Below, piece by piece: positions 1 to 10,344 of a stretch of DNA of 64,000 nucleotides (within the stretch, counting starts at the first letter, position 1; each line of letters starts with the position of its first letter). This DNA is from Hippea sp. KM1 (lineage in GTDB: Bacteria; Campylobacterota_A; Desulfurellia; Desulfurellales; Hippeaceae): the NCBI RefSeq assembly GCF_000526195.1, contig NZ_JAFP01000001.1, forward strand, positions 1,214,001 to 1,278,000, given 5' to 3'. The position numbers and the translations under genes were made by a program. The notes below the pieces were generated by a model. The model ran no database searches and had not been told where the DNA came from. It was given only the letters and a program-made list of their open reading frames with translations.

Positions 1-491
1 GGCTTCTTTGTGGCTTTCTTTATAGAGCTTGTAAGCACAAAAACCATATCCGGGTCCTTACCAAATAAGGCACCGCCTGCTGAAACATTTGGGCAGGATA
101 CATTGACCTCTATAGCACTAACAAGCCTCTCTTTATCGAGCTTCTCTGCAATCTCAACAAACTCTGCAACCTCTGTGCCGTATATATTGGCTATGATGTG
201 GGTGTTGAGGGAGGCCATTTTTGGAAGCTTCTCCTCAATAAACCTATCCACACCTATATTTTGTAATCCTATCGCATTAAGCATACCACAAGGGGTCTCA
301 ACGATCCTCGGCGGCTTGTTGCCCAATTTCTCGACTATACTCAAACCCTTCACAACAAACCCGCCCAGCCTATTCAAATCCAAGAACCTCTCATACTCAA
401 GACCATAACCAAAGGTTCCCGAGGCTGTTAAAACCGGGTTCTTAAATATCAAATTGCCCAATTTAACCGCTAAATTTACAGAGCCTGCCAT
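1..491 (-). CDS. pyrD: Dihydroorotate dehydrogenase B, catalytic subunit (partial)
   Basis: This gene runs off the left edge of the window; only the N-terminal ~163 residues are present. It starts at the ATG at 491-489. The translation opens MAGSVNLAVKLGNLIFKNPV and contains TASGTFGYG and the NVSCPNVSAGG segment whose Cys is the catalytic base of class 1B enzymes. PyrD oxidises dihydroorotate to orotate on FMN in the cytoplasm. In the 1B type electrons leave through PyrK to NAD, which fits the pyrK gene just upstream. The pyrD start lies 16 bases inside the end of pyrK, so translation is probably coupled. The identity is secure; the C-terminus cannot be assessed. Confidence 0.95.
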   Translation of the reverse strand, partial: MAGSVNLAVKLGNLIFKNPVLTASGTFGYGLEYERFLDLNRLGGFVVKGLSIVEKLGNKPPRIVETPCGMLNAIGLQNIGVDRFIEEKLPKMASLNTHIIANIYGTEVAEFVEIAEKLDKERLVSAIEVNVSCPNVSAGGALFGKDPDMVFVLTSSIKKATKK

Positions 492-1207
492 TGTATCTCC
501 TCAAAATCAAAAACAGGTCCATCAACGCAGACCTTTTTGTATCTATTGTCTGATGTTTGAACAACACAACCCAAACACACACCTATGCCACATGCCATCC
601 TCGATTCAAGCGAAACCTGCATAGACGAATTCTTCTCAAAACACAAAAATGCAAGCCTCTTTAACATCAGCGTCGGCCCGCAAGCATAGACAAGTGTATT
701 CTCATCAAGCGCACCCTCAACCATATCCACAACATTGCCCTTAAAGCCGAAACTGCCATCCATTGTTGCTATGTTTCCATTCCTTGTGAATATCTCATCA
801 GAGCTATTGAAACCAAAATAGGCATCACACTCTATCCTGTAAGTCTCCTCTATGGTTTTTTTCAGATACAGAAGCGGGGCAACGCCTATGCCTCCACCAA
901 CAAGCAAAAGCCTCTTTGTCGAATTTATACTAAAGCCCTTCCCCAAAGGGCCTAAGGCATCAACAAACTCTCCGGGCTTTTTGGTGGTTAAGATCTTCGT
1001 GCCCTCACCTACAACCCTATAGATAAACTCAAGATAATCACCAAAATCCGCTACGCTAAACGGCCTCCTCAATAAAGGAAAAGGATAAGCATTGATCTTA
1101 ACCATAAAAAACTGCCCCGGCTCAACATCAAACAGGGCCGGATTCTCCAACTTCAGGGAATAGGTGTTCTTTGCAACCTCTACATTCTCAACTATCTTTA
1201 GTCTCAC
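476..1207 (-). CDS. pyrK: Dihydroorotate dehydrogenase electron transfer subunit
   Basis: This 243-residue cytoplasmic flavoprotein passes electrons from PyrD to NAD+. It has a ferredoxin-reductase fold: the FAD-binding LLRRPFSVADF segment near residue 46, the nucleotide-binding GGGIGVAPL near residue 103, and a C-terminal 2Fe-2S site (SRMACGIGVCLGCVV plus the Cys in KKVCVDGP). The start is a GTG at 1207, whose GTGA overlaps the TGA stop of greA. Its own stop overlaps the start of pyrD. It is the third gene of carB-greA-pyrK-pyrD. The length and cluster of four cysteines match the family. Confidence 0.95.
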   Translation of the reverse strand: MRLKIVENVEVAKNTYSLKLENPALFDVEPGQFFMVKINAYPFPLLRRPFSVADFGDYLEFIYRVVGEGTKILTTKKPGEFVDALGPLGKGFSINSTKRLLLVGGGIGVAPLLYLKKTIEETYRIECDAYFGFNSSDEIFTRNGNIATMDGSFGFKGNVVDMVEGALDENTLVYACGPTLMLKRLAFLCFEKNSSMQVSLESRMACGIGVCLGCVVQTSDNRYKKVCVDGPVFDFEEIQWQAL

Positions 1208-1674
1208 TTTATCTCCTCTATCTCAAATCTTCTAACCCCTGCAGGCACCTTAACCTCAACCTCGTCCCCCTCCTGTTTTCCTAAAAGCGACCTGGCTATG
1301 GGGCTGTTTACGGAGATCTTCCCGTTTTCGGGATCGGACTCATCCTCACCCACAATCATGTATTCAATCTCCTCGTCGTTATCTATATCGTAAAGTATAA
1401 CCCTGCAGCCGAAATTCACCCTATCCTTGGGAACCGTCGCAGGATCAACAACCTGAGCATTGTTTATCTTCCTTGAAAGCTCAGAAATCCTGTTTTCTAT
1501 TAAGGCGTGCTTCTCCTTTGCTGCATGGTATTCGGCATTCTCGCTCAAATCACCCTTAGCCCTTGCCTCTTCTATCTCCTTTATAATCGCAGGCCTCTGG
1601 TTCTTTTGCAGATCCTCCATCTCCTCAAGCAATCTTTTATAACCCTCAGGTGTAATAAGCATCTTCTCAGCCAT
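1204..1674 (-). CDS. greA: Transcription elongation factor GreA
   Basis: GreA enters the secondary channel of RNA polymerase and stimulates cleavage of backtracked RNA. The 156-residue product starts [19 protein letters not shown]. An N-terminal antiparallel coiled coil carries the acidic tip ([19 protein letters not shown], with the catalytic D and E), and a C-terminal FKBP-like domain follows. An open frame extends 32 codons further upstream, but this start gives the family's usual length and has a GGGGTGGG ribosome binding site. The start codon lies inside the last codons of carB (8-base overlap), and the stop overlaps the pyrK start. It therefore sits inside a pyrimidine operon. Confidence 0.96.
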   Translation of the reverse strand: MAEKMLITPEGYKRLLEEMEDLQKNQRPAIIKEIEEARAKGDLSENAEYHAAKEKHALIENRISELSRKINNAQVVDPATVPKDRVNFGCRVILYDIDNDEEIEYMIVGEDESDPENGKISVNSPIARSLLGKQEGDEVEVKVPAGVRRFEIEEIK

Positions 1675-4600
1675 CTGTCCCACCCCTTCTGTAATAATCC
1701 TGAATCGGCACAACATCGAGTTTCTTGCCCTTAGCAATAGCTTCAATCGCCCTAACAGCCGCAATTGCACCAGAAATCGTCGTGCAGTAAGGTATATTCA
1801 TAACTAAAGCCGTTCTCCTGATATAGAACGAATCGGTCCTTGAGCGCTTGCCCGATGGTGTATTTATCAAGAAATGTATGTTATTGTTCTTCATCTTGTC
1901 AAGGATATTGGGTCTTCCCTCACTGAGCTTCTTCACATACTTAACATCAACCCCCTCTTTTTTCAGATACTCATATGTGCCCCTTGTGCAGAAAATATCA
2001 AATCCAAGCTCAAGCAGTTTAGAGGCTATGATAACCCCTTGAGGTTTATCCCTGTCAGACAACGACATAAACACATTGCCGCTTTGGGGTAATCTCATGC
2101 CGCTTGCCAGAAGTGCCTTGTAATAGGCGATAGGGAACTCATCCGCTATACCCATAACCTCGCCTGTTGAGCGCATCTCAGGCCCAAGCGTAATATCAAC
2201 ATTGGGAAACTTAACAAACGGGAAAACCGATTCCTTTACGGCGTAATACTTAGGCTCAACCTCCTTTATGCCCAACTCCCTTATCTTTTTACCCATTATG
2301 AGCTGTGTTGCGATCTTCGCCCAATGAACACCCGTGGCTTTGCTTACAAAAGGCACCGTTCTTGATGCCCTCGGATTGACCTCCAATATGTAAACCCTGT
2401 CATTCTTAACGGCAAACTGTATGTTTATAAGGCCCTTAACATTCAATTCCTTTGCCAAAAGCCTCGTCTGTCTTTTTATCTCGTTTACAATCTCTTTCTT
2501 TAGGGTTCTCGGTGGAATAGAACAGGCAGAATCACCCGAATGGATACCGGCAGCCTCTATATGTTCCATAACGGCGGCTACAACCGTATCCTCACCGTCG
2601 CTTACAGCATCCACATCCACCTCGATGGCATCCTCTAAGAACTTATCAACAAGCAGAGGTCGCTCACCGCTAACCTCAACCGCCTCATCTACATACTGCT
2701 TCAGCTGCTCCTCGTTGAATATTATCATCATAGCCCTGCCACCAAGCACATAAGACGGCCTGACCAGCACAGGATAACCCACCCTTGCAGCAACCGCTAT
2801 GGCCTCCTCCTTTGAATGGGCTATGCCGCTTTCTGGCTGCAAGAGCTTCAATTTATTTATCAACTCCCTGAAAAGCTCCCTATCTTCTGCTATATCGATA
2901 CTCTTTGGGTCTGTACCTAATATCTTAACACCGGCGTTTTTAAGTGGAAGCGAAAGCTTTAAAGGGGTCTGTCCGCCAAATTGAACAATCACGCCTTCTG
3001 GCTTCTCGTTTTCTATGATGTTCATTACATCCTCAAATACCAGGGGTTCAAAGTATAATCGATTTGATATATCATAATCCGTTGAGACGGTCTCTGGGTT
3101 GCAATTTACCATTATCGACTCATACCCCTCATTTCTCAACTCCAACGAACCGTGAACGCATGTGTAATCAAACTCAATGCCCTGCCCGATCCTATTCGGC
3201 CCACTGCCCAAAATCATAACCTTCTTGTTGTTTGACGGTATAGATTCGTTCTCATCCTCATATGTGGAGTAAAAATAGGGAGTGTAAGCCTCAAATTCGG
3301 CAGAGCAGGTATCCACCATCTTATACACATTTATGCAGCCGTTTGTTTTCCTTAAATCCCTAACCTCAAGCTCGCTCTTACCCGTTATGCTTGCAAGATA
3401 GGAGTCGGAGAAACCATACTGCTTGAGCGTTTTGATTTCTTTATGGATTATGTCGGGGTTTCTTTTTAATTCCTCCTCCTTTTCTACAATCTGCTTGATA
3501 TTGTGCAAAAACCACCTATCTATGTATGTAAGTTCATATATGTAATCTACATCATATCCCCTTCTGAAGGCCTCGGCCACATACAAGAACCGCTTTGAGT
3601 TGGGGTGTATTAGCTTATGTCTTAACTCATCGTCGCTGCAGTCTATTCCAACAAAACCGTCCCAATTATACTCCAAAGAGCGTATGGCCTTTTGAAATGC
3701 CTCCTTGAAGGTTCTGCCTATAGCCATAACCTCGCCAACGCTCTTCATCTGCGTGCCAAGTTCATCTGGGGTATTGAATTTTTCAAAGGTAAATCGCGGT
3801 ATCTTAACAACAACATAGTCCAAAACAGGCTCAAAACTTGCCGGGGTCTTCTTTGTTATGTCGTTTGGAATCTCATCAAGCGTATAACCCACACTCAACA
3901 GGGCTGCAAACTTTGCTATAGGGAAACCCGTCGCCTTACTTGCCAAAGCCGAAGAACGCGATACCCTGGGGTTCATCTCAATAACAACAAATTCACCATT
4001 CTCCGGATTGACGGCAAACTGTATATTCGACCCACCCGTCTCAACACCAATCTTCCTTATTATATCGATAGCAGCATCCCTTAAAATCTGATACTCCTTA
4101 TCGGTCAAGGTTTGAGCAGGTGCAACCGTTATTGAATCACCCGTATGGACACCCATGGGGTCAAAGTTCTCTATGGAACAGATGATAAATACATTGTCCT
4201 TTTTATCACGCATAACCTCAAGCTCAAACTCCTTCCACCCTAAAACGGACTGCTCTATCAACACCTCATTTACAGGGCTCTGCTCAAGACCCCACTTAAC
4301 AACCTCCTCAAACTCCTCTTTGTTGTAAGCAACGCCGGCCCCTGTCCCACCAAGTGTAAACGAAGGTCTTATAATAACAGGAAAGTGGATCTGGTTTACT
4401 ATCTCCCAGGCCTCCTTTAAGTTGTGGGCCACACCGGATGCAGGCACCTTCAGGCCTATCTCATCCATAGCTTTCTTGAAAAGCTCCCTATCCTCAGCCC
4501 TCTCTATGGTCTGGGCGTTTGCACCGATTAGCTCAACGCCGTATTTATCTAAAATCTTTGCCTTATACAGATCCATAGCTGCATTGAGGGCCGTCTGACC

Positions 4601-4873
4601 GCCGAGTGTCGGCAGTATGGCATCGGGCCTCTCCTTTTCGATTATCTTCTCCAAAAAATCGACCGTTATGGGCTCAATATAGGTTCTATCTGCCAACATG
4701 GGATCTGTCATGATGGTGGCAGGGTTGGAGTTAACCAAAACTATCTCATACCCCTCGTTCTTCAAAGCCTTGCAGGCCTGGGTGCCTGAATAATCAAACT
4801 CACAAGCCTGACCAATTACGATAGGCCCTGAGCCTATTATCATGATCTTCTTCAAATCCGTTCTTTTAGGCAT
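1667..4873 (-). CDS. carB: Carbamoyl-phosphate synthase large subunit
   Basis: CarB makes carbamoyl phosphate from ammonia (supplied by CarA), bicarbonate and two ATP, feeding pyrimidine and arginine synthesis. The 1068-residue protein has the usual internal duplication. Two halves start [21 protein letters not shown] and [20 protein letters not shown], each followed by an ATP-grasp domain (ATP sites near residues 130-350 and 680-880). A C-terminal MGS-like allosteric domain spans about residues 940-1068. I chose the ATG at 4873, with a GGAAGGGG ribosome binding site, over one 7 codons upstream because MPKRTDLKK is the typical N-terminus. carA is not in the window. The gene leads carB-greA-pyrK-pyrD. 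Confidence 0.97.
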   Translation of the reverse strand: MPKRTDLKKIMIIGSGPIVIGQACEFDYSGTQACKALKNEGYEIVLVNSNPATIMTDPMLADRTYIEPITVDFLEKIIEKERPDAILPTLGGQTALNAAMDLYKAKILDKYGVELIGANAQTIERAEDRELFKKAMDEIGLKVPASGVAHNLKEAWEIVNQIHFPVIIRPSFTLGGTGAGVAYNKEEFEEVVKWGLEQSPVNEVLIEQSVLGWKEFELEVMRDKKDNVFIICSIENFDPMGVHTGDSITVAPAQTLTDKEYQILRDAAIDIIRKIGVETGGSNIQFAVNPENGEFVVIEMNPRVSRSSALASKATGFPIAKFAALLSVGYTLDEIPNDITKKTPASFEPVLDYVVVKIPRFTFEKFNTPDELGTQMKSVGEVMAIGRTFKEAFQKAIRSLEYNWDGFVGIDCSDDELRHKLIHPNSKRFLYVAEAFRRGYDVDYIYELTYIDRWFLHNIKQIVEKEEELKRNPDIIHKEIKTLKQYGFSDSYLASITGKSELEVRDLRKTNGCINVYKMVDTCSAEFEAYTPYFYSTYEDENESIPSNNKKVMILGSGPNRIGQGIEFDYTCVHGSLELRNEGYESIMVNCNPETVSTDYDISNRLYFEPLVFEDVMNIIENEKPEGVIVQFGGQTPLKLSLPLKNAGVKILGTDPKSIDIAEDRELFRELINKLKLLQPESGIAHSKEEAIAVAARVGYPVLVRPSYVLGGRAMMIIFNEEQLKQYVDEAVEVSGERPLLVDKFLEDAIEVDVDAVSDGEDTVVAAVMEHIEAAGIHSGDSACSIPPRTLKKEIVNEIKRQTRLLAKELNVKGLINIQFAVKNDRVYILEVNPRASRTVPFVSKATGVHWAKIATQLIMGKKIRELGIKEVEPKYYAVKESVFPFVKFPNVDITLGPEMRSTGEVMGIADEFPIAYYKALLASGMRLPQSGNVFMSLSDRDKPQGVIIASKLLELGFDIFCTRGTYEYLKKEGVDVKYVKKLSEGRPNILDKMKNNNIHFLINTPSGKRSRTDSFYIRRTALVMNIPYCTTISGAIAAVRAIEAIAKGKKLDVVPIQDYYRRGGTDG

Positions 4874-4937
4874 ACACAATACCCCTTCCAACAAAAATCC
4901 CTTTATTTTACCTATTGAATTCTATATTTCAAATGAA

Positions 4938-5384
4938 TTATTTAAAACGGGCCAATTCTCTTTCTGCTTCCCTGGCCAAATCCCTCTCTTTTATATCCTT
5001 CCTTTTATCATATAGCTTTTTCCCCTTGGCCAGGGCAAGCTCCATCTTTATCCTTCCATTTTTGGAGTAAACCCTCAACGGTATGAGTGTAAGCCCCTTC
5101 TCCTTGACCTTTCCTATAAGCTTTCTGATCTGATATTTATGAAGAAGGAGCTTCTTTTTCCTGTAAGGATCGTGATTGGTGTGCTTTGAGGCAAACTTAT
5201 ACGGACTTATGTGAAAATTGTTGACCCACACCTCGCCGTTTTTGATCTCTGCATAGCTATCCTTTAGGTTGGCAGAGCCCATTCTTATGGATTTAACCTC
5301 ACTACCCTTAAGCTCAAGGCCCGCCTCATAAGTCTCTAAGATCTCATAATCATGACGGGCCTTGCGATTTACTATCTCTCTCAT
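4938..5384 (-). CDS. smpB: SsrA-binding protein SmpB
   Basis: SmpB binds tmRNA and delivers it to stalled ribosomes for trans-translation. The 148-residue product has the diagnostic order: N-terminal [40 protein letters not shown], and a basic C-terminal tail ([15 protein letters not shown]) that reads the empty mRNA channel. Its start codon overlaps the pilQ stop as ATGA, so it is translated as the last gene of the pilMNOPQ transcript. No tmRNA gene is seen nearby. A 64-base gap with no obvious terminator separates it from carB. Confidence 0.97.
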   Translation of the reverse strand: MREIVNRKARHDYEILETYEAGLELKGSEVKSIRMGSANLKDSYAEIKNGEVWVNNFHISPYKFASKHTNHDPYRKKKLLLHKYQIRKLIGKVKEKGLTLIPLRVYSKNGRIKMELALAKGKKLYDKRKDIKERDLAREAERELARFK

Positions 5385-7546
5385 TCCTTAATTATATGAG
5401 GCGTTACGAATATATAGAGTTCTCTTTGTGGGTTATATATCCTTTTTGTCTTAAACAACCAACCCAACAGAGGTATTCTCATTAAACCGGGTACGCCTCC
5501 AACCGTTTTTTCTGTCGTGCTCTGCATTAATCCGCCTATTACTACTGTTTGGCCATCCTTGAGTATAACGGTAGACTCAACCGAGTTGGTGTTAATAGGG
5601 GGTTCGCCTCCAACGCTATGAGCATAATCGGGTGAATTTTTCGTTATTGTAAGCTTCAGTATAACCTGATTATTTCTTGTGATATGCGGTGTAACATCCA
5701 AAGACAGGGTGGCATCCTTAAAGCTAGTGCTCGTTGCACCACTCGAACCAGCGCTCTCCTGATACGGTATCTGCTGACCACTGCTAATTATGGCATGCTC
5801 ATTATCCAAAGTAATAACCTTAGGTGTTGACAGAACCTTGCTATAGCCCTCAAGCTCACCCATAGTTAATTTCAAATCTAAATTATAATTTGCAATAACA
5901 TTTCCAACAGCCAAACTAACCGTTGATGTTGGAGCATCACTTAAACTGGCAGGAAGATTAACAACAAAATTATCATTAGAGAAGGATTCTGTTGGGGGTA
6001 ATCCATTGCTAACATCAACAGGAGAGGATGTCCCTCCTATGCCTATAAATGTTTTAGAGTGATTGATATCTTGATTAAAATAATTACCTCCCCACTGAAT
6101 ACCAAGCTGTCTTTCATAAGATTTACTTATCTCCACAATCCTGGCATCTATTTCAACCGCCCTCTTCTTTTGATCTATTATTTTTACGATTTTCTCTATC
6201 TTGGCTATATTCTCCTTTGTATCATGACAAATCAGGGCGTTGTTTTTAACATCTGAAACAATAAACCCGCCATTGTTTGCATTCTTGGCATTTCCTGTAT
6301 TGTAAAGCAGCTTGTTAATTATATTAATAGCATAATCTGGGGTTATGTAATTCAGATTAATCACCTTTGTTATGGCACTTTTAATCCTCTCAAGCCTCTC
6401 CTTATCTTTTATAGCCTTAATCTCCTCCTGCTTCTGCTTCTGATACCTTGAGGCGGTGGTTATGACAACCACATTACCCTTGCGATCTGCAACAAGCCCT
6501 TCCTGTTGCAGGATCAAATCCATCGCCTGATTTAGTGGAACATCCTTTAGTTTCATAGTAAGCGTGCCTTTTACATCATCGCCCACTATGATGTTAAGAC
6601 CACTTATCTGGGCAAAAACCCTGAATATGTCTTTAAGCTGGGCATCCCTTACATCAAAGGAGATGAGTTTATCCTCCGGGAATATCTTATTTGAACCCTC
6701 ATCCACCAGGCTGCTTGAAGATTTAGAACCCGTTTTTGGTTTGTCAGGCACAGCAGATGCCAATTTCTCAGTTCCTTTAAGTGGGAAGATTATGTATATA
6801 TGCCTCTTATCGGCATAGAATTTTTTAAGTTGAGCCCCTTTTTTCAGAGAGATTAAACACCTAACCATATCACCCTTCTGCAGGGTAATAATGGAGTTTA
6901 CATTGTCGGAGAGGGATTTAAGATCCTGTGATTTCAAAGCAGCAGGTGAGGCTTTTGCATTCTTTACATCCACATAGAGCAGATGGTCGCCCTCTTTTAA
7001 ATAAAACAACGGCTTGTTTTCTGTCAGTAAAACCACCATCTCGTAAGTCTTAAACCTTCTGTAAGATATACGCTCAATCTTATTAAGCTTTACAGCTTTA
7101 TTCTGTTTTATCTGTCTGGCCTCATTTTTGGCAACTTTAGCCCTATAGTTTAAAATTAGAGATTTATCGTCTTTTTTAACCCTACATGCGGGCTTCGTAT
7201 TTTTTGGAAACTCCACACATATTCTTAAGAATTTTCCCTGCTTTTTAACCTCTTTTTCCTTCTTGTCGTTGTGGTATGCAATCCTAACCTTTAGATCGCC
7301 CTCTTTGTAAACCCTAACTCCGGCATTCTTAAGGCAAACAGGGCACTGGCTCACCTTTAGTATATCAACAACACATCTTGGAGGGTTATCCAGGTAAAAC
7401 AGCTTATAATCGACATCACCATTGAAATCCACAACGCTCGCATCACCCTTAACACTCACGCTCTTAATGTTTCCGGCTTTAGCCATAAAAGGCAGATATA
7501 TGCCCACCATCATCATCACAAAAAAGAGTTTCCACACAAATCTCAT
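5381..7546 (-). CDS. pilQ: Type IV pilus secretin PilQ
   Basis: PilQ forms the outer-membrane channel through which the type IV pilus passes. The 721-residue protein has a signal peptide (hydrophobic residues 5-22, cleavage probably after AKA), and two AMIN-like regions (about 26-125 and 155-255). A Ser/Lys-rich linker is followed by an STN domain (about 295-362), a NolW/N1 domain (about 390-460) and the C-terminal secretin domain ending near the [14 protein letters not shown] signature. The first AMIN region carries five cysteines (58, 68, 71, 110, 121), including a CPVC pair, unusual for this domain. The start has an AAGGAGAGGGG site. It lies downstream of pilP and overlaps smpB by 4 bases. 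Confidence 0.95.
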   Translation of the reverse strand: MRFVWKLFFVMMMVGIYLPFMAKAGNIKSVSVKGDASVVDFNGDVDYKLFYLDNPPRCVVDILKVSQCPVCLKNAGVRVYKEGDLKVRIAYHNDKKEKEVKKQGKFLRICVEFPKNTKPACRVKKDDKSLILNYRAKVAKNEARQIKQNKAVKLNKIERISYRRFKTYEMVVLLTENKPLFYLKEGDHLLYVDVKNAKASPAALKSQDLKSLSDNVNSIITLQKGDMVRCLISLKKGAQLKKFYADKRHIYIIFPLKGTEKLASAVPDKPKTGSKSSSSLVDEGSNKIFPEDKLISFDVRDAQLKDIFRVFAQISGLNIIVGDDVKGTLTMKLKDVPLNQAMDLILQQEGLVADRKGNVVVITTASRYQKQKQEEIKAIKDKERLERIKSAITKVINLNYITPDYAINIINKLLYNTGNAKNANNGGFIVSDVKNNALICHDTKENIAKIEKIVKIIDQKKRAVEIDARIVEISKSYERQLGIQWGGNYFNQDINHSKTFIGIGGTSSPVDVSNGLPPTESFSNDNFVVNLPASLSDAPTSTVSLAVGNVIANYNLDLKLTMGELEGYSKVLSTPKVITLDNEHAIISSGQQIPYQESAGSSGATSTSFKDATLSLDVTPHITRNNQVILKLTITKNSPDYAHSVGGEPPINTNSVESTVILKDGQTVVIGGLMQSTTEKTVGGVPGLMRIPLLGWLFKTKRIYNPQRELYIFVTPHIIKE

Positions 7547-7557
7547 AGCCCCTCTCC

Positions 7558-7971
7558 TTATTTACTGAGTTTTAAACTAATGGTTCTTGTGGTTCCATTG
7601 GTATTAACAGCCACAACAACCTCATTGTCCTTTACTTCCTTAATATATACATTATCCTTAATCTTATAGCCCTTGGTAACCACAACCGGAATACCCGAAG
7701 GCCCGACAATTAACGCAGCATTGAGACTGGGATCCTTGCTCGTTACTATCATTTTGACCTTCAACGATGAAGCTATAATATCCATCTCTCTCTTGATTTT
7801 CTGTTGCCTACTCAATTCTATCTTGCTTTTTCTCAACATCTCTATCTGCTTAATCTTCTTTAATTTCAACAAATCCATAAACGGATCCCTCTTAAGTGTA
7901 ATCTGAAAACCATCCGCCGATGTTATAGCAAACAATATTACCATTCCAGCCAATAAGATAGACCTTTTCAT
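7558..7971 (-). CDS. pilP: Type IV pilus assembly protein PilP
   Basis: This 137-residue inner-membrane or periplasmic protein links the PilN/PilO pair to the secretin. An N-terminal hydrophobic segment (residues 4-19) is followed by a charged helical region with RDPFMDLLK (the RDPF motif seen in PilP) and a small beta domain in the C-terminal half. There is no lipobox Cys, so unlike many PilP proteins it is probably not a lipoprotein and may stay anchored by its N-terminal helix or be cleaved. It overlaps pilO by 4 bases. The assignment rests on position between pilO and pilQ plus the RDPF motif; sequence conservation in this family is low. Confidence 0.85.
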   Translation of the reverse strand: MKRSILLAGMVILFAITSADGFQITLKRDPFMDLLKLKKIKQIEMLRKSKIELSRQQKIKREMDIIASSLKVKMIVTSKDPSLNAALIVGPSGIPVVVTKGYKIKDNVYIKEVKDNEVVVAVNTNGTTRTISLKLSK

Positions 7972-8510
7972 CTTCCCTTACCCTTAAAATAGTATGTCTC
8001 TGCAGAAAATTTAACATCCAACAATACCTTAGAGCTGTTTATCACCTTGGGGCTGCTCAAGCTGAAGCTTTTAACCTTAAACAATCTATCCATCTTAGCC
8101 ACTTTCTCAAAAACATTACCACAATTTACATATGTGCTTCTTATTCTTATATCTATCGGCTTTATATAGTAAAGCCCGCTTTTGGATTTAACGGCATTTT
8201 TTGGGTTAAAGTTCATCAAAACCACATCCTCCCTTTTAATTATGTCATTGAGCTTTACAAGTAAGGAGGGAATCTCCTCCTTCAGTGGAAGCTTCGATGA
8301 ATACTTTTTAAACTCAGCCTGGGCGGTTTTGTATTCCCTTTTGAGTTTTGGCAGCTGCCTTTTGTACTTATACAGTCTTTCTATATCCCTGCTTAGCCTA
8401 TCTATCTGGGCAGTAGCATCCTTATAATAAAAGTAATACCACAAACCGCCTATAAGAATAACACCAACAAGCGCAATAACCAAAGCCTTCTTAAAATCTA
8501 AATCCTTCAT
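7968..8510 (-). CDS. pilO: Type IV pilus inner-membrane protein PilO
   Basis: This 180-residue bitopic protein pairs with PilN in the alignment subcomplex. It has a short cytoplasmic N-terminus, one transmembrane helix (about residues 10-28, LVIALVGVILIGGLWYYFY) and a coiled coil (about 30-75). A periplasmic ferredoxin-like domain follows. It lies 4 bases after pilN and overlaps pilP. The topology and gene order pilM-N-O-P-Q carry the assignment; individual residues are not diagnostic. Confidence 0.9.
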   Translation of the reverse strand: MKDLDFKKALVIALVGVILIGGLWYYFYYKDATAQIDRLSRDIERLYKYKRQLPKLKREYKTAQAEFKKYSSKLPLKEEIPSLLVKLNDIIKREDVVLMNFNPKNAVKSKSGLYYIKPIDIRIRSTYVNCGNVFEKVAKMDRLFKVKSFSLSSPKVINSSKVLLDVKFSAETYYFKGKGR

Positions 8511-8514
8511 ACCA

Positions 8515-9111
8515 CTAACCCTTCAGTGTAACGGATATGGAAAACGAATAAACATCTATCCCACTCTTACTGTTTATCTTCCTCAAGCCGCTCCCGTCAA
8601 ACCTGACCTTTTTAACATCCTTCAAAGCACCAAGCCTCATCATATAATCAGCCACAGCCTCGGGCGTAAAGCTCTTTCCCTTAATCTTAATTGTATTGCC
8701 GTTCTTAGAAACGCTAACAAGCCAAAGACTACCGCCGTATGTTTGGATAACAGCATTGGAGGCAGAATTAAAATCATCCGGTATGGTATCCGCAATCTCA
8801 GCCAAGATATGGGCGGCCTTCCCCCTGCCCTTCTCTAAAGACTTCACAGCCTTTATCATTCTCTTGACTTCCCTGATCTTCGACTGCATCATGTGAACTT
8901 CCCTTTCAAGCTTGCTCAACTTATTCCTTTCTGCTTTTAACTCATCTATCTTGTTATTAGTCATATAAGTAACAACCCCAAGGCTTGCCACCTCAACCAA
9001 AAAAACACTGCCCACAACGATGGCTGCAATTGGGATATTCAAAGAAAAATCGCTCTTCTTTTTCTGCCCCTTCTTACTATCGCCACTTTCCAACAAATTT
9101 ATCTTAATCAT
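8515..9111 (-). CDS. pilN: Type IV pilus assembly protein PilN
   Basis: This 198-residue inner-membrane protein has the short cytoplasmic peptide MIKINLLE that binds the groove of PilM, which is the hallmark of PilN. A single transmembrane helix covers about residues 28-50. A coiled coil (about 55-95) and a periplasmic ferredoxin-like domain (about 110-198) follow. It overlaps the end of pilM by 4 bases. Together with PilM, PilO and PilP it transmits motor action to the secretin. Confidence 0.93.
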   Translation of the reverse strand: MIKINLLESGDSKKGQKKKSDFSLNIPIAAIVVGSVFLVEVASLGVVTYMTNNKIDELKAERNKLSKLEREVHMMQSKIREVKRMIKAVKSLEKGRGKAAHILAEIADTIPDDFNSASNAVIQTYGGSLWLVSVSKNGNTIKIKGKSFTPEAVADYMMRLGALKDVKKVRFDGSGLRKINSKSGIDVYSFSISVTLKG

Positions 9112-10160
9112 ATACCCAGACCCCTTAAAGATAATCCAGCAGCTATAGTGTAAAAAGATGCACCCTCAGAAATTACACCCCTATTCTCCAAAGAACCCTT
9201 TGAGGCAAAATTGAATGGATTGAACGATAAAATATTGGCCTTCAACAGCTCCTCTGCCAGATTAAGATTGAGTTTATCCATTAAAGCACCCAAGCAGCCA
9301 ACAAAGACGATATTCTCAACATCCTCCTCAGTTTCCAATATATTTGCTTTGTAAAAGGTTAAAGAGTTCTGTATTTGTGTATAAAGTGTGATTATCTTAT
9401 CATTTATAAAGTTAAAGAACCCGTATCTTTTATCCTTATCTTTATAGGAAGACTCAAATATGGAGTCTATTTCTTCCTCTTTTATATCCAAGATATTCAT
9501 GGCCTCTTCTAATATGTCAGAGAAACCAAAGTCGATATATCTACTAAAAATAGGGATCTCTTTTTTTGTGAATATCAGCTTGGTGGATGTATGGCCCATA
9601 TCGACAAATAGATTGTGTTTGTTAGCCTTATCCGGTTCGTTTATAAAAAACGCATTAGCCGTTGCATAGACATCAACATCGATAACCTTTAAATTCAGCT
9701 TGGCTTTTTTGAATGCAGATTTATACGATTCAACAACATCCTTTTTCGTCAGGGCAAGCAAAATGGTCATCTCTTTCTTCTCTTCGTCTCTCTCTAAAAG
9801 TTGATAGCTGGCATTGACATTCTCCATGCCAAAGGGAGCATACTGTTCTGCCTCCCACATAATGGCCTGCTCAATCTCCTCATCGGCCACAAGGGGCATT
9901 GAAAGCATCTTGCTTATAACAATAGAACTATTAAGAGAAATAGCAACATTCTTGTTCTTGATCCTGTTATCAGAAAAAACAGAGGATATAAAATCGGCAA
10001 AAAGCTCCTCCTCTATACCCTCAGCGCTAAGTATGTCATTAGGGGTTTTTTCTTTGTAGGCACCAACCAGTTCAATAACGCCTTTTTTATTTTCTAAATA
10101 AACAACCTTGGTAAAATAATGACCAACATCTATCCCTACTAAACCCTTCTTACCAAACAC
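9108..10160 (-). CDS. pilM: Type IV pilus actin-like ATPase PilM
   Basis: PilM is a cytoplasmic actin/FtsA-fold protein that binds the N-terminus of PilN. The 350-residue product has a first phosphate loop GIDVGHYFTKVV near residue 10 and a second VDMGHTSTKLIF near residue 187. The start is a GTG at 10160. An AAAGGAG site lies about 11 bases upstream, and an ATG at -10 is out of frame. It is the first gene of pilMNOPQ-smpB. The window has no pilT, pilC or pilin beside it; a PilB/MshE-type ATPase occurs only at the far right edge. Confidence 0.93.
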   Translation of the reverse strand: MFGKKGLVGIDVGHYFTKVVYLENKKGVIELVGAYKEKTPNDILSAEGIEEELFADFISSVFSDNRIKNKNVAISLNSSIVISKMLSMPLVADEEIEQAIMWEAEQYAPFGMENVNASYQLLERDEEKKEMTILLALTKKDVVESYKSAFKKAKLNLKVIDVDVYATANAFFINEPDKANKHNLFVDMGHTSTKLIFTKKEIPIFSRYIDFGFSDILEEAMNILDIKEEEIDSIFESSYKDKDKRYGFFNFINDKIITLYTQIQNSLTFYKANILETEEDVENIVFVGCLGALMDKLNLNLAEELLKANILSFNPFNFASKGSLENRGVISEGASFYTIAAGLSLRGLGI

Positions 10161-10294
10161 TGCCTTCCATTCTCCTTTATAAGGATTATCTAAAACACAT
10201 TAAATTTAACCACATCCTCCACCCAATGTCAAATCCATTATAATTTAGCAAAAGTAATTCCCTTTCCATTTTTAACACTAAATCGGATGAATTT

Positions 10295-10335
10295 CAAAAA
10301 AATTTAGGTGGGCCTGCCAAAAAAGCAAACCCACC
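10295..10335 (-). terminator. Rho-independent terminator
   Basis: Reading the minus strand, an 11-bp stem (GGTGGGTTTGC pairing with GGCAGGCCCACC-type bases, two G-U pairs) at 10335-10307 is followed by a T-rich tract at 10305-10295. It lies just after the stop of the periplasmic protein gene at 10345 and isolates it from pilM. Confidence 0.85.
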
Positions 10336-10344
10336 AAAGGCTTT

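Noticed and set aside
1675-1770. Longer GreA start inside carB
   Set aside because: It would add 32 non-homologous residues translated from carB sequence; the inner ATG has the RBS and usual length.
3692-4084. Long open frames on the strand opposite carB and similar frames opposite fliF, fliI and fabK
   Set aside because: They lie wholly inside strongly conserved genes on the other strand and encode no recognisable domain.
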